Source: Arthrobacter sp. StoSoilB20
GTDB lineage: Bacteria > Actinomycetota > Actinomycetes > Actinomycetales > Micrococcaceae
Length of the DNA stretch: 64,000 nt
Direction: 5' to 3'
NCBI RefSeq assembly: GCF_019977295.1
Contig: NZ_AP024651.1
Coordinates: forward strand, 3,224,001-3,288,000
The notes under the pieces were generated by a model that searched no databases, was not told the origin of the DNA, and saw nothing but the letters and a program-made list of their open reading frames with translations. The stretch's first letter is position 1. Every line of letters begins with the position of its first letter. Below, piece after piece: positions 41,331 through 49,124 of this stretch. The position numbers and the translations under genes are program-made.

Positions 41331-42469
41331 GCCGCAACCTCCCCAGATAGGGGTGTTACATGTGTTTCTTGTGTTACTTCTTCGAACAGTTCAGGCTCGG
41401 AAGTAACACTTGTAACAGATGTAACAGGGGTATAGAGGCCTCTTGATGGGTTGCTGATCCGTCCTGCTTCGAACGCCCTTCGGAGGTATACACGCGCTGT
41501 CGAGTCTTCGAGGTGCAAGAGTGTCGCAACGTCTTTTGCCTTCATCCCCTCCGGGTATCTATTGACCAGTTGGATGACCTCGGCCATGCGGTCATTTACT
41601 CCATCGGTTGTCTTAGCGTCGGTAGCTGCTTTCGCCGCCTCAGCTCGGGATCCGCCAGCTAGCACCCACTTACCGGTGCCGGCCTGCTCCAAGATGTATT
41701 CGCCTTCCGCTGCATCGCGACTGGTTACTTGTAGCTGCGCTTGCGTTTCGTGGCGGGAGCGCTTCAACAGCAGGATTGTGTCCGCAGCCCCAGCGATGCC
41801 CTGGGTTCCACTCACTGCATCCAGGAAGTCGGCGCCGTCCATCTTGCGGGTATGGTGCACGATGATGACGCTTGAGCCGGGGTTATCATCCGCTAGACGC
41901 TTGAGGGCTCCCATAACCCGGTAGTCGCGGTCGTACTGGGTTTCTCCTGCCACAGCGGAAGGCATGGCCTTGCCTAGCGTGTCGAGGATGACCACAGGGT
42001 TCTTACCGGGGTGCAGATCCATGAATTCACGGATGGTTTCAACCATGTCCCCGCGGGGAACGTCCGTTAGGAACGTCAGGTTATTGCTGAGGCTTGTCAC
42101 GCCCAATGTCCGGAGCCTCGATTGCAGCCGCCTCGGACCATCTTCCAGCGCCAGATATAGGACGGGCGCGGCTTTGGTTGCGACGCAGCCTAGAACCTTC
42201 TGTCCCGTGCTGATTGCGATGGCGATCCCAAGGACAAGCCATGACTTACCGATCTTGGGGGCAGCAACTAGGAGCGTCAGCCCTTCGGGAATGATGCCGT
42301 CCACAACATAGACAAGCAGTGGAAAGACCTGTTCCAACAGCCACGCGCCAGTAAAGGAGCTCTTGAGCTTGGATGTTGATTCGTCTTCGAATGCTTCGCG
42401 GCGGAAGTAGTCCGGCGTTTCTTGGGGTCTGGTTGGTTCGGGGAGCAGCGGGTGGTCTTTCGGGTGCAT
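41327..42469 (-). CDS. RepA-like AAA_25 family ATPase (RecA-fold helicase-type)
   Basis: A 380-residue ATPase. Walker A is LVAAPKIGKSW (about 66-77), a GxxxxGKS variant starting with Ala. Walker B is VVILDTLG, and VIIVHHTRK is the sensor stretch typical of plasmid RepA and phage RecA-like ATPases (COG3598). After about residue 285 a winged-helix-like domain follows (MKAKDVATLLHLEDSTARVYLRRAFEAG). It probably serves replication of the excised element; no primase or Rep initiator is visible. It is the largest gene of the early operon and is intact. Confidence 0.8.
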   Translation of the reverse strand: MHPKDHPLLPEPTRPQETPDYFRREAFEDESTSKLKSSFTGAWLLEQVFPLLVYVVDGIIPEGLTLLVAAPKIGKSWLVLGIAIAISTGQKVLGCVATKAAPVLYLALEDGPRRLQSRLRTLGVTSLSNNLTFLTDVPRGDMVETIREFMDLHPGKNPVVILDTLGKAMPSAVAGETQYDRDYRVMGALKRLADDNPGSSVIIVHHTRKMDGADFLDAVSGTQGIAGAADTILLLKRSRHETQAQLQVTSRDAAEGEYILEQAGTGKWVLAGGSRAEAAKAATDAKTTDGVNDRMAEVIQLVNRYPEGMKAKDVATLLHLEDSTARVYLRRAFEAGRISNPSRGLYTPVTSVTSVTSEPELFEEVTQETHVTPLSGEVAA

Positions 42470-42514
42470 AGCAGTCCTAGTCGTGGTTGTGACCGTCTAT
42501 TGGTTTGTCTTGGT

Positions 42515-42545
42515 GTCCGGCCCCTGCTGCTCCCAGGGGCCGGAC
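42515..42545 (-). other. GC-rich hairpin between the 115-residue gene and the ATPase gene
   Basis: Perfect 12-bp arms (GTCCGGCCCCTG and complement) with a seven-base loop and no T-run. It may moderate transcription or protect the mRNA upstream of the ATPase. Confidence 0.6.
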
Positions 42546-42554
42546 GGTGAGTTG

Positions 42555-42902
42555 TTAGGCCGCTTTCACACCGGCCTGGTTGTCTAGTTGCGGACTTGCT
42601 ATCTGGTCTAGGAAAAGGGATTCCCAATCGCTGGCAACTTCGTTCGAATCAGCGGTGATGATCAAATGAAGATCACCGGCCCTTCCCCACGCATGGGGGT
42701 TTGGGTACATCGCCGGCCCGTAGTCGGTGGGGTACCGGAATGGCCTGTAGCTGTGAACCAGGAGTTCCAGGACTGCCCCGCGTGGGAGCCGCGAGATGTC
42801 CCAGGCATGTTGACGGTCAAGTTCTGTGGGGTTGTAGGACACTGAACCGCGAATGCTGTTATCGAAGCGGGCTACGTCGATAACTACTTTCTTGCTGATC
42901 AT
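42555..42902 (-). CDS. Hypothetical protein
   Basis: A 115-residue protein (starting MISKKVVIDVARFDNSIRG), beta-rich in its first half and with a short helix near the end. I recognise no family. Its ATG follows the stop of the previous gene by two bases, within the excisionase-led operon, and a hairpin follows it before the ATPase gene. Confidence 0.6.
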   Translation of the reverse strand: MISKKVVIDVARFDNSIRGSVSYNPTELDRQHAWDISRLPRGAVLELLVHSYRPFRYPTDYGPAMYPNPHAWGRAGDLHLIITADSNEVASDWESLFLDQIASPQLDNQAGVKAA

Positions 42903-42904
42903 CG

Positions 42905-43177
42905 TTAGGCCACCATCTCGCCCATGAGTCGGAGGATTCCTGTCAGTTGTTCCTTTTCCTCGTCGATGCGCAGCAGCTTTGCTTTCGCTTGTTCGAGGGT
43001 GAGGGTTTCGATGTGTTCCCCGCGTTCCGCGACCAACTGGATGGAAAACCCGGAAAAGTCCCAGGAGGCAGAGGTGCTGCCGTACTCGGGGCCGTACCAG
43101 ACGGGCTCGGTGTGGTCGAAGCTGAGTTCGTATCCAGCCGGGACCGCGGTGACTTCGTGCTGCGTGGAAATATTCAT
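42905..43177 (-). CDS. Hypothetical protein
   Basis: A 90-residue acidic protein (MNISTQHEVTAVPAGYELSF). The first part looks like a beta sheet with aromatic residues, and the last 35 residues a helix (LTLEQAKAKLLRIDEEKEQL). The ribosome binding site is weak, and about 95 bases with T-runs precede it. Function unknown. Confidence 0.6.
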   Translation of the reverse strand: MNISTQHEVTAVPAGYELSFDHTEPVWYGPEYGSTSASWDFSGFSIQLVAERGEHIETLTLEQAKAKLLRIDEEKEQLTGILRLMGEMVA

Positions 43178-43272
43178 TTTGATAAAAAACTCTCTTGTCG
43201 ATCAGATTTTTTTGGTGGTTTGGTAAAGCATTCTGTTCCGCTCCCCGCAGGGGGCGGTCAGGTGTTTTCGCG

Positions 43273-43422
43273 TCAGCTTGGTGGGCTGATAGCCGCGAGT
43301 ATTTCGCTGGTCCGATAGATCTGAGTGGATTGGTCTTCCAACGTGATCATCACCAGGTCTGGGCCAACGAGGTCAAAAGTGATGGGGCTTGTCCCCGTGG
43401 TGCTCCTGACCGTGGTAGCCAT
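43273..43422 (-). CDS. Small hypothetical protein (49 aa)
   Basis: A 49-residue protein starting MATTVRSTTGTSPITF, beginning six bases after the excisionase stop. It has two beta-like strands and a short helix (EILAAISPPS). No Shine-Dalgarno is seen, so translation would depend on coupling to the upstream gene. Coding support is moderate. Confidence 0.5.
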   Translation of the reverse strand: MATTVRSTTGTSPITFDLVGPDLVMITLEDQSTQIYRTSEILAAISPPS

Positions 43423-43428
43423 CGAACA

Positions 43429-43650
43429 TCACGCGGCGCTTTGCTCGAATGCTTGGCTGATGTAATCCGCGATATCGGACTCGCGAAATAATCGGCGGTT
43501 TCCGATGAGAGCTGACTTGGGCGCCGTGCCGGCATGGATCATCCAGCGAAGTGACGCTGGTGTTTTCCTCAGTCGCTCTGCGGTCTCGGTCAGAGTCAAT
43601 AGTTTTGCGACCTCCACAGTTACCCCTTCATGTTCAAAAGGAAACACCAT
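43429..43650 (-). CDS. Excisionase-like HTH_17 DNA-binding protein
   Basis: A 73-residue protein of the MerR-like helix-turn-helix 17 family (LTLTETAERLRKTPASLRWMI, then GNRRLFRESDIADYI), the fold of phage and element excisionases (Xis/AlpA). ATG 43650 has AGGGGG upstream; GTG 43617 with AAGGGG five bases before it is a good alternative, giving 62 residues. It is the first gene of the leftward operon, divergent from the repressor, so excision and replication would be switched on together. Confidence 0.75.
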   Translation of the reverse strand: MVFPFEHEGVTVEVAKLLTLTETAERLRKTPASLRWMIHAGTAPKSALIGNRRLFRESDIADYISQAFEQSAA

Positions 43651-43715
43651 GTTCCCCCTAACAACATGGTGACACGTGGACAATCATGCTGTCAACGCAA
43701 TACGATGTTCAACAT
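43646..43715. promoter_or_regulatory. Divergent operator-promoter region between excisionase and repressor
   Basis: ACCATGTT (43646-43653) and AACATGGT (43663-43670) form an inverted repeat over the excisionase start. ATGTTCAACAT (43705-43715) is a perfect palindrome with the same AACAT half-site, over the repressor start. TGGACA (43677) and TACGAT (43701) are -35 and -10 candidates with an 18-base spacer for the repressor. The layout fits a lysogeny switch bound by the XRE protein. Confidence 0.55.
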
Positions 43716-44334
43716 GCAACAGCCATCAGAAGCAACCACTACCGGGCCGACCGTTGAGCAAACTTTTGGCGCTGAGGTAGCCCGTTTACGTTCCCTTAAT
43801 GACATGAGCCAAAGGGCTTTTGCGAAGAAGTTAACGGACAGGGGCATGGCGATTGATGCGTCGGCTGTTTCGCGGATTGAGAGCGGGTCTCGCGCCCTTC
43901 GACTCAATGAGGCGCTAATCATCTCTGATGTCCTGAATGTGGACATAGATCTACTCATTAGCGGAGCAAGGACGGAGAAGCAGGAGTTCAGGACAAGGCG
44001 GCGCTACGCGAACCTGATGATGGGACAGCTTTCAGATGCAGCCCTAGACTTCCTTGCGGCATTTGGGCACGTAAACGATTACCTTCAAGCACATCCGGAA
44101 CTGCTGGTCGAGTTGGATGACGATAACCTGGGACGCCCCGCAAACGCCGATGAGTACCTTGATTGGGTCGGCAGCCGAATGGAGCAGATAAATGCACGGC
44201 CTGACACCGAAGTTGTTGTTGCTAAAAACCAAGCGGAGGCGGATGCCCTCAAGGATCTCATCCGGCGCTTTGTGACAGGGCTCGTGTCGGTAGGCGAAGA
44301 CGAGGTGTCCGATGGCGAGCATCCAGAAGCGTGA
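43714..44334 (+). CDS. XRE-family repressor of the element
   Basis: A 206-residue regulator. The Cro/C1 HTH lies at about 20-75 (MSQRAFAKKLTDRGMAIDASAVSRIESGSR). The C-terminal domain (about 85-206) is acidic and probably mediates dimerisation or signal binding. ATG 43714 is preferred because the -10 box TACGAT ends seven bases before it and no Shine-Dalgarno exists, so the mRNA may be leaderless; ATG 43705 would lie within that box. It overlaps the integrase gene by 23 bases. It is the likely master repressor, in the place of Stl in staphylococcal islands, but unrelated in sequence as far as can be seen. Confidence 0.8.
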   Translation: MQQPSEATTTGPTVEQTFGAEVARLRSLNDMSQRAFAKKLTDRGMAIDASAVSRIESGSRALRLNEALIISDVLNVDIDLLISGARTEKQEFRTRRRYANLMMGQLSDAALDFLAAFGHVNDYLQAHPELLVELDDDNLGRPANADEYLDWVGSRMEQINARPDTEVVVAKNQAEADALKDLIRRFVTGLVSVGEDEVSDGEHPEA

Positions 44335-45418
44335 AAATGGCTCCTGGCGAGCCCGTTACAGAGATGAAGCCGGCAAGGAACATGCGCGGCACTTCCCGCG
44401 GAAGATCGACGCTCAGCGCTGGTTGGACGAGGTAACCGCGTCCGTCGTCACTGGCAGCTATGTGGATCCGAAGTCGGGCCGCGTCACCCTAGCATCGTTC
44501 TTTGAAGATTGGTCCACTAGGCAGCTCTGGGCTGCTGGAACATCCAAGGCCATGAGCTTAGCTGTCCGCTCGTGCTCGTTCGCTGATGTGGAATTCCGCA
44601 ACCTGAAACGCTCACACGTTGAGGCGTGGGTGAAGAAGATGAGTCAGGACGGCTTGGCGCCTGGAACGGTCAAGACACGCTTTAACAATGTCCGCTCTGT
44701 GCTGCGTGGTGCACGCAATGACAGAATGCTTGCCACGGACCCCGCTGACGGCGTCTCGCTGCCCCGTGCCCGCAAGGCCGAGCACGCAATGAGCATTCCC
44801 TCCCCCGCGGATGTCGGCGCCCTCCTAAGAGCTGCGGAGCCGTGGTTCAAGCCGTTCGTTGCAATGTGCGCTTTCGCAGGCCTGCGCTTGGGCGAGGCGG
44901 CGGCAATTCAACTCGGAGATATTGATTTCCTGCGCCGCACCCTGGCCGTTCAGAGGCAAGTCCAGCGGGCAGGCAAGGGCGAGGTGACCATCACGTTGCC
45001 GAAATACGGTTCTGAGCGCCTTGTGCACATTCCTGACGGGCTCGTGCAGATCCTCGCCGCCCACGTGCAGCACGTTGGAATCCACGGGGAACAGCAGTGG
45101 TTGTTCATTGGGGATCAGGGCCTGCCTCCGCATCAGAACACATCGGGCTATTGGTGGCGCAAAACAGTAAAGGCCGCAGGTCTTGAAGCTGTGAGACTCC
45201 ATGACCTGCGGCACTTCTATGCATCAGGGTTGATTGCTGCCGGCTGCGATGTCGTAACAGTGCAGCGGGCATTGGGCCATTCCAAGGCAACCACCACGCT
45301 AAACACTTACGCGCACCTGTGGCCGACCGCCGAAGACCGCACCAGATCCGCAGCCGGCGCCATGATGGATGACGCCCTCGGCATTTCTGCGGACTCCCTG
45401 CGGACTCGACAAGCCTGA
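44312..45418 (+). CDS. int: Site-specific tyrosine integrase
   Basis: A 368-residue phage-type integrase. The N-terminal AP2-like arm-binding domain (about 1-60) and SAM-like core-binding domain (about 60-150) precede the catalytic domain. Catalytic residues visible: R192 (in AGLRLGEA), K231, H297 and R300 (HDLRHF), H323 (LGHS) and nucleophile Y333 (NTYAHL). It is intact. The last codons contain two TGCGGAC arm-type repeats, and the right attachment repeat starts 36 bases after the stop. Translation is coupled to the repressor. It is convergent with ychF, its target gene. Confidence 0.93.
   Translation: MASIQKRENGSWRARYRDEAGKEHARHFPRKIDAQRWLDEVTASVVTGSYVDPKSGRVTLASFFEDWSTRQLWAAGTSKAMSLAVRSCSFADVEFRNLKRSHVEAWVKKMSQDGLAPGTVKTRFNNVRSVLRGARNDRMLATDPADGVSLPRARKAEHAMSIPSPADVGALLRAAEPWFKPFVAMCAFAGLRLGEAAAIQLGDIDFLRRTLAVQRQVQRAGKGEVTITLPKYGSERLVHIPDGLVQILAAHVQHVGIHGEQQWLFIGDQGLPPHQNTSGYWWRKTVKAAGLEAVRLHDLRHFYASGLIAAGCDVVTVQRALGHSKATTTLNTYAHLWPTAEDRTRSAAGAMMDDALGISADSLRTRQA
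45388..45405 (+). repeat. Two phased TGCGGAC repeats, probable integrase arm sites (right)
   Basis: TGCGGAC starts at 45388 and 45399, 11 bp apart, inside the final codons of the integrase gene. They match the three copies at the left end in sequence, spacing and orientation. Confidence 0.7.
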
Positions 45419-45449
45419 CCCCAGCAAACAAGCGGGAAAACGGGCTAAA

Positions 45450-46535
45450 TCACACGTTGAAGCGGAACTCCACCACGTCGCCGTCGGCCATCACGTACTC
45501 TTTGCCTTCGATCCGGACCTTGCCGCGGGACTTTGCCTCGGCCATGGAACCGGCGTCGATGAGGTCATCGAAGGAGACAACCTCGGCCTTGATGAAGCCA
45601 CGCTGGAAATCGGAGTGGATCACGCCGGCGGCCTGGGGCGCAGTGTCACCCTGGCGAATGGTCCAGGCGCGGGTTTCCTTGGGGCCGGCCGTCAGGTAGG
45701 TCTGCAGCCCAAGGGTGTGGAAGCCAACGCGTGCCAACTGGTCCAGGCCGGATTCGCTTTGGCCGTTCATTTCCAGCATCTCGCGGGCTTCTTCCTCGTC
45801 CAGTTCAACGAGGTCGGACTCAAGCTTGGCATCAAGGAAGACAGCATCAGCCGGGGCGACCAAAGCGCGCAGTTCATCCTGCTTTTCCTGGTCACCAAGA
45901 ATGCCTTCATCGGCGTTGAAGACGTAGATGAAGGGTTTGGCGGTCAGGAGGCCGAGTTCTTTGAGGTGCTCCATCTCCAGTTTGTCGCTCTTGATCGAGG
46001 AGAAGATGGTGTCTCCGCGTTCCAGAACTGCCTGGGCGGCCTTGATCGCGGCGAGCTCGGCAGCTTCGCGCTTCTTGATCTTGACTTCTTTTTCGATACG
46101 CGGGATGGCGTTTTCGATGGTCTGCAGGTCGGCCAGGATCAGCTCGGTGTTGATGGTCTCCATGTCGGAACGCGGATCCACCTTGCCATCAACGTGGATG
46201 ACATCGGGGTCGTCGAATACGCGGACAACCTGGGCAATGGCCTCGGCCTCGCGGATGTTCGCCAGGAACTTGTTGCCCAGGCCTTCACCTTCCGAGGCAC
46301 CCTTGACGATGCCGGCGATGTCAACGAAGGACACAGGAGCGGGCAGCAACTTCTGGGAACCGAAGATCTCAGCCAGCTTTGCCAGGCGGGGATCCGGAAG
46401 GTTCACGACGCCGACGTTGGGTTCGATCGTTGCGAACGGGTAGTTCGCTGCGAGCACCTGGTTGCGGGTCAGTGCGTTGAAAAGAGTTGATTTGCCGACG
46501 TTGGGCAGTCCGACGATGCCAATAGTAAGAGCCAC
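45450..46535 (-). CDS. ychF: Redox-regulated ATPase YchF (OLA1 family)
   Basis: A 361-residue P-loop NTPase of the Obg group that prefers ATP. It begins with VALTIGIVGLPNVGKSTLF, has the coiled-coil insert (about 120-200) and a C-terminal TGS domain ending in VEFRFNV. It takes part in translation and stress responses. GTG 46535 is chosen because the family starts immediately before ALTIG; TAGAAT eight bases upstream suggests a leaderless mRNA. The last five codons are part of the attachment core, so the element has replaced the natural stop (TAA) by TGA without changing the protein. Confidence 0.95.
   Translation of the reverse strand: MALTIGIVGLPNVGKSTLFNALTRNQVLAANYPFATIEPNVGVVNLPDPRLAKLAEIFGSQKLLPAPVSFVDIAGIVKGASEGEGLGNKFLANIREAEAIAQVVRVFDDPDVIHVDGKVDPRSDMETINTELILADLQTIENAIPRIEKEVKIKKREAAELAAIKAAQAVLERGDTIFSSIKSDKLEMEHLKELGLLTAKPFIYVFNADEGILGDQEKQDELRALVAPADAVFLDAKLESDLVELDEEEAREMLEMNGQSESGLDQLARVGFHTLGLQTYLTAGPKETRAWTIRQGDTAPQAAGVIHSDFQRGFIKAEVVSFDDLIDAGSMAEAKSRGKVRIEGKEYVMADGDVVEFRFNV
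45454..45468. repeat. Attachment site, right copy, within the present ychF end
   Basis: The 15-bp repeat is read on the minus strand as the last codons of ychF (FRFNV) with stop TGA at 45450-45452. The bases beyond the core belong to the element. Confidence 0.88.
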
Positions 46536-46543
46536 GAGCATTG

Positions 46544-46549
46544 ATTCTA
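46544..46549 (-). promoter_or_regulatory. Probable -10 box of leaderless ychF mRNA
   Basis: On the minus strand TAGAAT is followed after eight bases by GTG 46535, without Shine-Dalgarno. Confidence 0.4.
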
Positions 46550-46660
46550 CCCGTTGGAACCTCATCGCCGCGTGTTGGTGGCCGCGAAGGGCGCCCACGA
46601 GGGCAGTGTCACCCATGCAGCCTCACTAAAACTGTCGTAGCCCTGTGACAGGGTTGCCTC

Positions 46661-47941
46661 ATGGATGGATTTGGATTGGTTTTGGCCCTGCTGATGCTCT
46701 TGATCGGCGCCGCCGTAGGCCTGGCAGCGGGCTACGTTGTCTTTCGGCGCCGGGGCGCAGGCTTGGAGGAAGACTTCGATGCCGTTTCGGCGCGCCTCTC
46801 GGAGGTGACGGCGCAGCTTGCAGCAGCCGACGCCGAACGGCGGCTTTTGTTCTCACAGAACCGCGAGTTGACCGCGTCCAGGAACTCGGACGGCAGTGTT
46901 CTGCGTGCCCTCGCTCCGGTCGCTGAGAAGCTGACGGCCGTTCAGCAGCAAGTGTCGCTGTTGGAACGGGACCGGGTGGAACAATACGGCCAGCTTGCCC
47001 AGCAACTCCAGGATGCCAGGCTGTCCGACGAGCAACTCCTGCGGTCCACGCATGCCTTGGCCTCGGCCCTTCGCTCCAACAGTGCCCGCGGCCAGTGGGG
47101 CGAAGTTCAGCTCCGCAGGGTGGTGGAGGCTTCCGGAATGCTGCGACATGTGGACTTCCACGAGCAAGTCCATTCGGGCCGGACCGAGAACACGCTTCGC
47201 CCGGACTTGGTGGTCCAGCTGCCGGGGGGAAAGCAATTGGTGGTTGACGCCAAAGTCCCGCTGGCTTCCTACCTGGCCGCGCAGGAACAGATGCACGGCG
47301 ACGGTTCCTTTGGGGAGTCCGTAGCGCCGGCCAATAACCATGATTCAAAGACTTTGCTGGCCAACCATGCCAAAGCCTTGAAGGCCCACATTGATGCTTT
47401 GGCGGGCAAGAAGTACTGGGACATCCCCGGGAACTCCCCTGAGCTGGTGATTTGTTTCCTCCCTGCTGAGTCCATCCTGGCCTCAGCCCTGGAGGCAGAT
47501 CCGGCACTCCTGGAATATGCCCTGTCCAGGAACGTTGTGCTGGCATCGCCTGGCACCTTGCTCGCGGTCCTGAAGTCTGTAGCCTTCACTTGGCGCCAGG
47601 ACGTCCTCACGGACAGCGCGCATGAACTGTTCGAGCTCGCCAAGCAACTGTACGAACGCATGGGCACCCTGGGCGAAAATGTGGGCAAGCTGGGCAGCTC
47701 CCTGAAAACGTCCGTGGACCGCTACAACGCAATGGTGGGAACGCTGGAGGCACGGGTCCTTCCGACAGCACGCAAGCTCAACACCATGGACGAAGCCGGT
47801 CTTGCCGCGCCCATGTCAGTAGAGGCAGTCCCCCGCACTCTGGCTGCACCGGAGCTTCTGGCCGTGGAACCCCACGAACAGCAGATATCGCTCGGCCATC
47901 ACAGTGACATGGATGAAGAAGACCGCGAGTCTGCCGCTTAA
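46661..47941 (+). CDS. rmuC: DNA recombination protein RmuC
   Basis: A 426-residue protein. An N-terminal membrane helix (about 5-27) is followed by a coiled coil (about 35-110) and the RmuC nuclease-like domain (about 125-345; RGQWGEVQLRRVVEASGM and VVDAKVPL, a PD-(D/E)XK-type core). It limits DNA inversions and probably acts on DNA ends or stalled forks. It is divergent from ychF, the gene order seen in related genomes as I recall it. A terminator follows. Confidence 0.9.
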   Translation: MDGFGLVLALLMLLIGAAVGLAAGYVVFRRRGAGLEEDFDAVSARLSEVTAQLAAADAERRLLFSQNRELTASRNSDGSVLRALAPVAEKLTAVQQQVSLLERDRVEQYGQLAQQLQDARLSDEQLLRSTHALASALRSNSARGQWGEVQLRRVVEASGMLRHVDFHEQVHSGRTENTLRPDLVVQLPGGKQLVVDAKVPLASYLAAQEQMHGDGSFGESVAPANNHDSKTLLANHAKALKAHIDALAGKKYWDIPGNSPELVICFLPAESILASALEADPALLEYALSRNVVLASPGTLLAVLKSVAFTWRQDVLTDSAHELFELAKQLYERMGTLGENVGKLGSSLKTSVDRYNAMVGTLEARVLPTARKLNTMDEAGLAAPMSVEAVPRTLAAPELLAVEPHEQQISLGHHSDMDEEDRESAA

Positions 47942-47948
47942 ACGAAGC

Positions 47949-47993
47949 AGCCCGTAGTGGTTCCCGTCCTTAGGACGGCAACCACTACGGGCT
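47949..47993. terminator. Bidirectional terminator between rmuC and ispH
   Basis: 14-bp outer arms (AGCCCGTAGTGGTT and complement), an inner CCGTCCT stem and a minimal loop. It lies between convergent genes. Confidence 0.85.
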
Positions 47994-48014
47994 GGCCAGA
48001 TTACATCTGTTGTT

Positions 48015-49100
48015 CTAGGTCGTGGAGCGGTTTCCGCGCCCGCCAAGCGCACGTGTAACGTCGCCGGCCTTCTTCAGGGTGGCCCGCAGCTCCTTCGGAA
48101 GCGAGAACAGCAGGTCTTCCTCAGCCGTCACCACTTCCTGGACCTCGCCGTAGCCGTAGTCAGCCAGCAGCCGCAGGACATCCTGAACCAGCACTTCCGG
48201 AACGGAGGCACCGGAGGTGACGCCAACTGTGGCGACACCCTCGAACCAGGCTTCGTCTACCTCGTTGGCGAAGTCCACGCGGTAGGAGCTCTTGGCACCG
48301 TACTCCAGGGCAACCTCAACCAGCCGCACGGAGTTGGACGAATTGGCTGAACCCACCACGATCACGAGGTCTGCCTGGGGCGCAATCTTCTTGATAGCCA
48401 CTTGGCGGTTGGTGGTGGCGTAGCAAATATCGTCGCTGGGCGGATCCTGGAGGGTGGGGAACCTGTCCTTCAGGAGTCGGACCGTCTCCATGGTTTCATC
48501 CACGCTCAGGGTTGTCTGGGAAAGCCAGATCGTCTTCTCGGGGTCGCGCACGGTGACCTTATCGACCTCGTGGGGCCCGTTGATGATCTGGATGTGTTCC
48601 GGCGCTTCCCCGGCGGTTCCTTCGACTTCCTCGTGGCCTTCGTGGCCAATCAGCAGGATGTCGTAGTCGTCCTTGGCGAAGCGGACGGCTTCCTTGTGGA
48701 CCTTGGTCACCAGCGGGCAGGTTGCGTCGATGGTCCGAAGGCCACGGTCTTCAGCGGACTGGACCACGGCCGGAGATACGCCGTGGGCAGAGAAAATGAC
48801 CAAGGCGCCTTCCGGGACCTCGTCTGTTTCCTCAACGAAGATGGCTCCTTGTTCTTCAAGGGAGCTGACCACGTGAACGTTGTGCACGATCTGTTTGCGG
48901 ACGTAGACCGGAGGACCGTAGTGCTCCAGGGCCTTCTCAACAGCAATGACTGCCCTGTCCACGCCGGCACAATACCCTCGCGGGGCCGCCAGCAGAACCT
49001 TCTTGGGACCCGTCACGGGCGCCGCTGCCTGTACCTCTTCCGGAGATCGCCGTCTGCGGGGCACCGTGGGCATAGGAATGGAAACTGCTGTGCTGGTCAT
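48015..49100 (-). CDS. ispH: 4-hydroxy-3-methylbut-2-enyl diphosphate reductase
   Basis: A 361-residue Fe-S enzyme that makes isopentenyl and dimethylallyl diphosphate in the last step of the MEP pathway. The three conserved cluster cysteines are in [22 protein letters not shown] and the [11 protein letters not shown] loop, with HGVSP and [10 protein letters not shown] substrate motifs. The first 32 residues are an extension typical of actinobacterial homologues. ATG 49100 is the frame's first start; a shorter form is possible. Confidence 0.95.
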   Translation of the reverse strand: MTSTAVSIPMPTVPRRRRSPEEVQAAAPVTGPKKVLLAAPRGYCAGVDRAVIAVEKALEHYGPPVYVRKQIVHNVHVVSSLEEQGAIFVEETDEVPEGALVIFSAHGVSPAVVQSAEDRGLRTIDATCPLVTKVHKEAVRFAKDDYDILLIGHEGHEEVEGTAGEAPEHIQIINGPHEVDKVTVRDPEKTIWLSQTTLSVDETMETVRLLKDRFPTLQDPPSDDICYATTNRQVAIKKIAPQADLVIVVGSANSSNSVRLVEVALEYGAKSSYRVDFANEVDEAWFEGVATVGVTSGASVPEVLVQDVLRLLADYGYGEVQEVVTAEEDLLFSLPKELRATLKKAGDVTRALGGRGNRSTT

Positions 49101-49124
49101 GCATCCATGCTACCGGCCCAGCCT

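Larger units (their letters stand above)
35116..45468. mobile_element. 10.35-kb integrative element in the 3' end of ychF (phage satellite or reduced prophage)
   Basis: The element is bounded by a 15-bp direct repeat that is part of the ychF coding end. It carries a tyrosine integrase next to the right end, an XRE repressor upstream of it, a divergent excisionase-led operon with a RepA-like ATPase, and left-arm cargo including a phage minor-tail-like gene. Phased TGCGGAC repeats lie inside both ends. Size, layout and the lack of terminase, portal, capsid and conjugation genes resemble phage-inducible islands. A decayed prophage is the alternative. All genes are intact and tightly packed, which argues against decay. 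Confidence 0.85.

Noticed and set aside
35131..45453. Conjugative element of the actinobacterial AICE type
   Set aside because: There is no FtsK-like translocase, no primase-polymerase or RepSA-type protein, and no spread genes.
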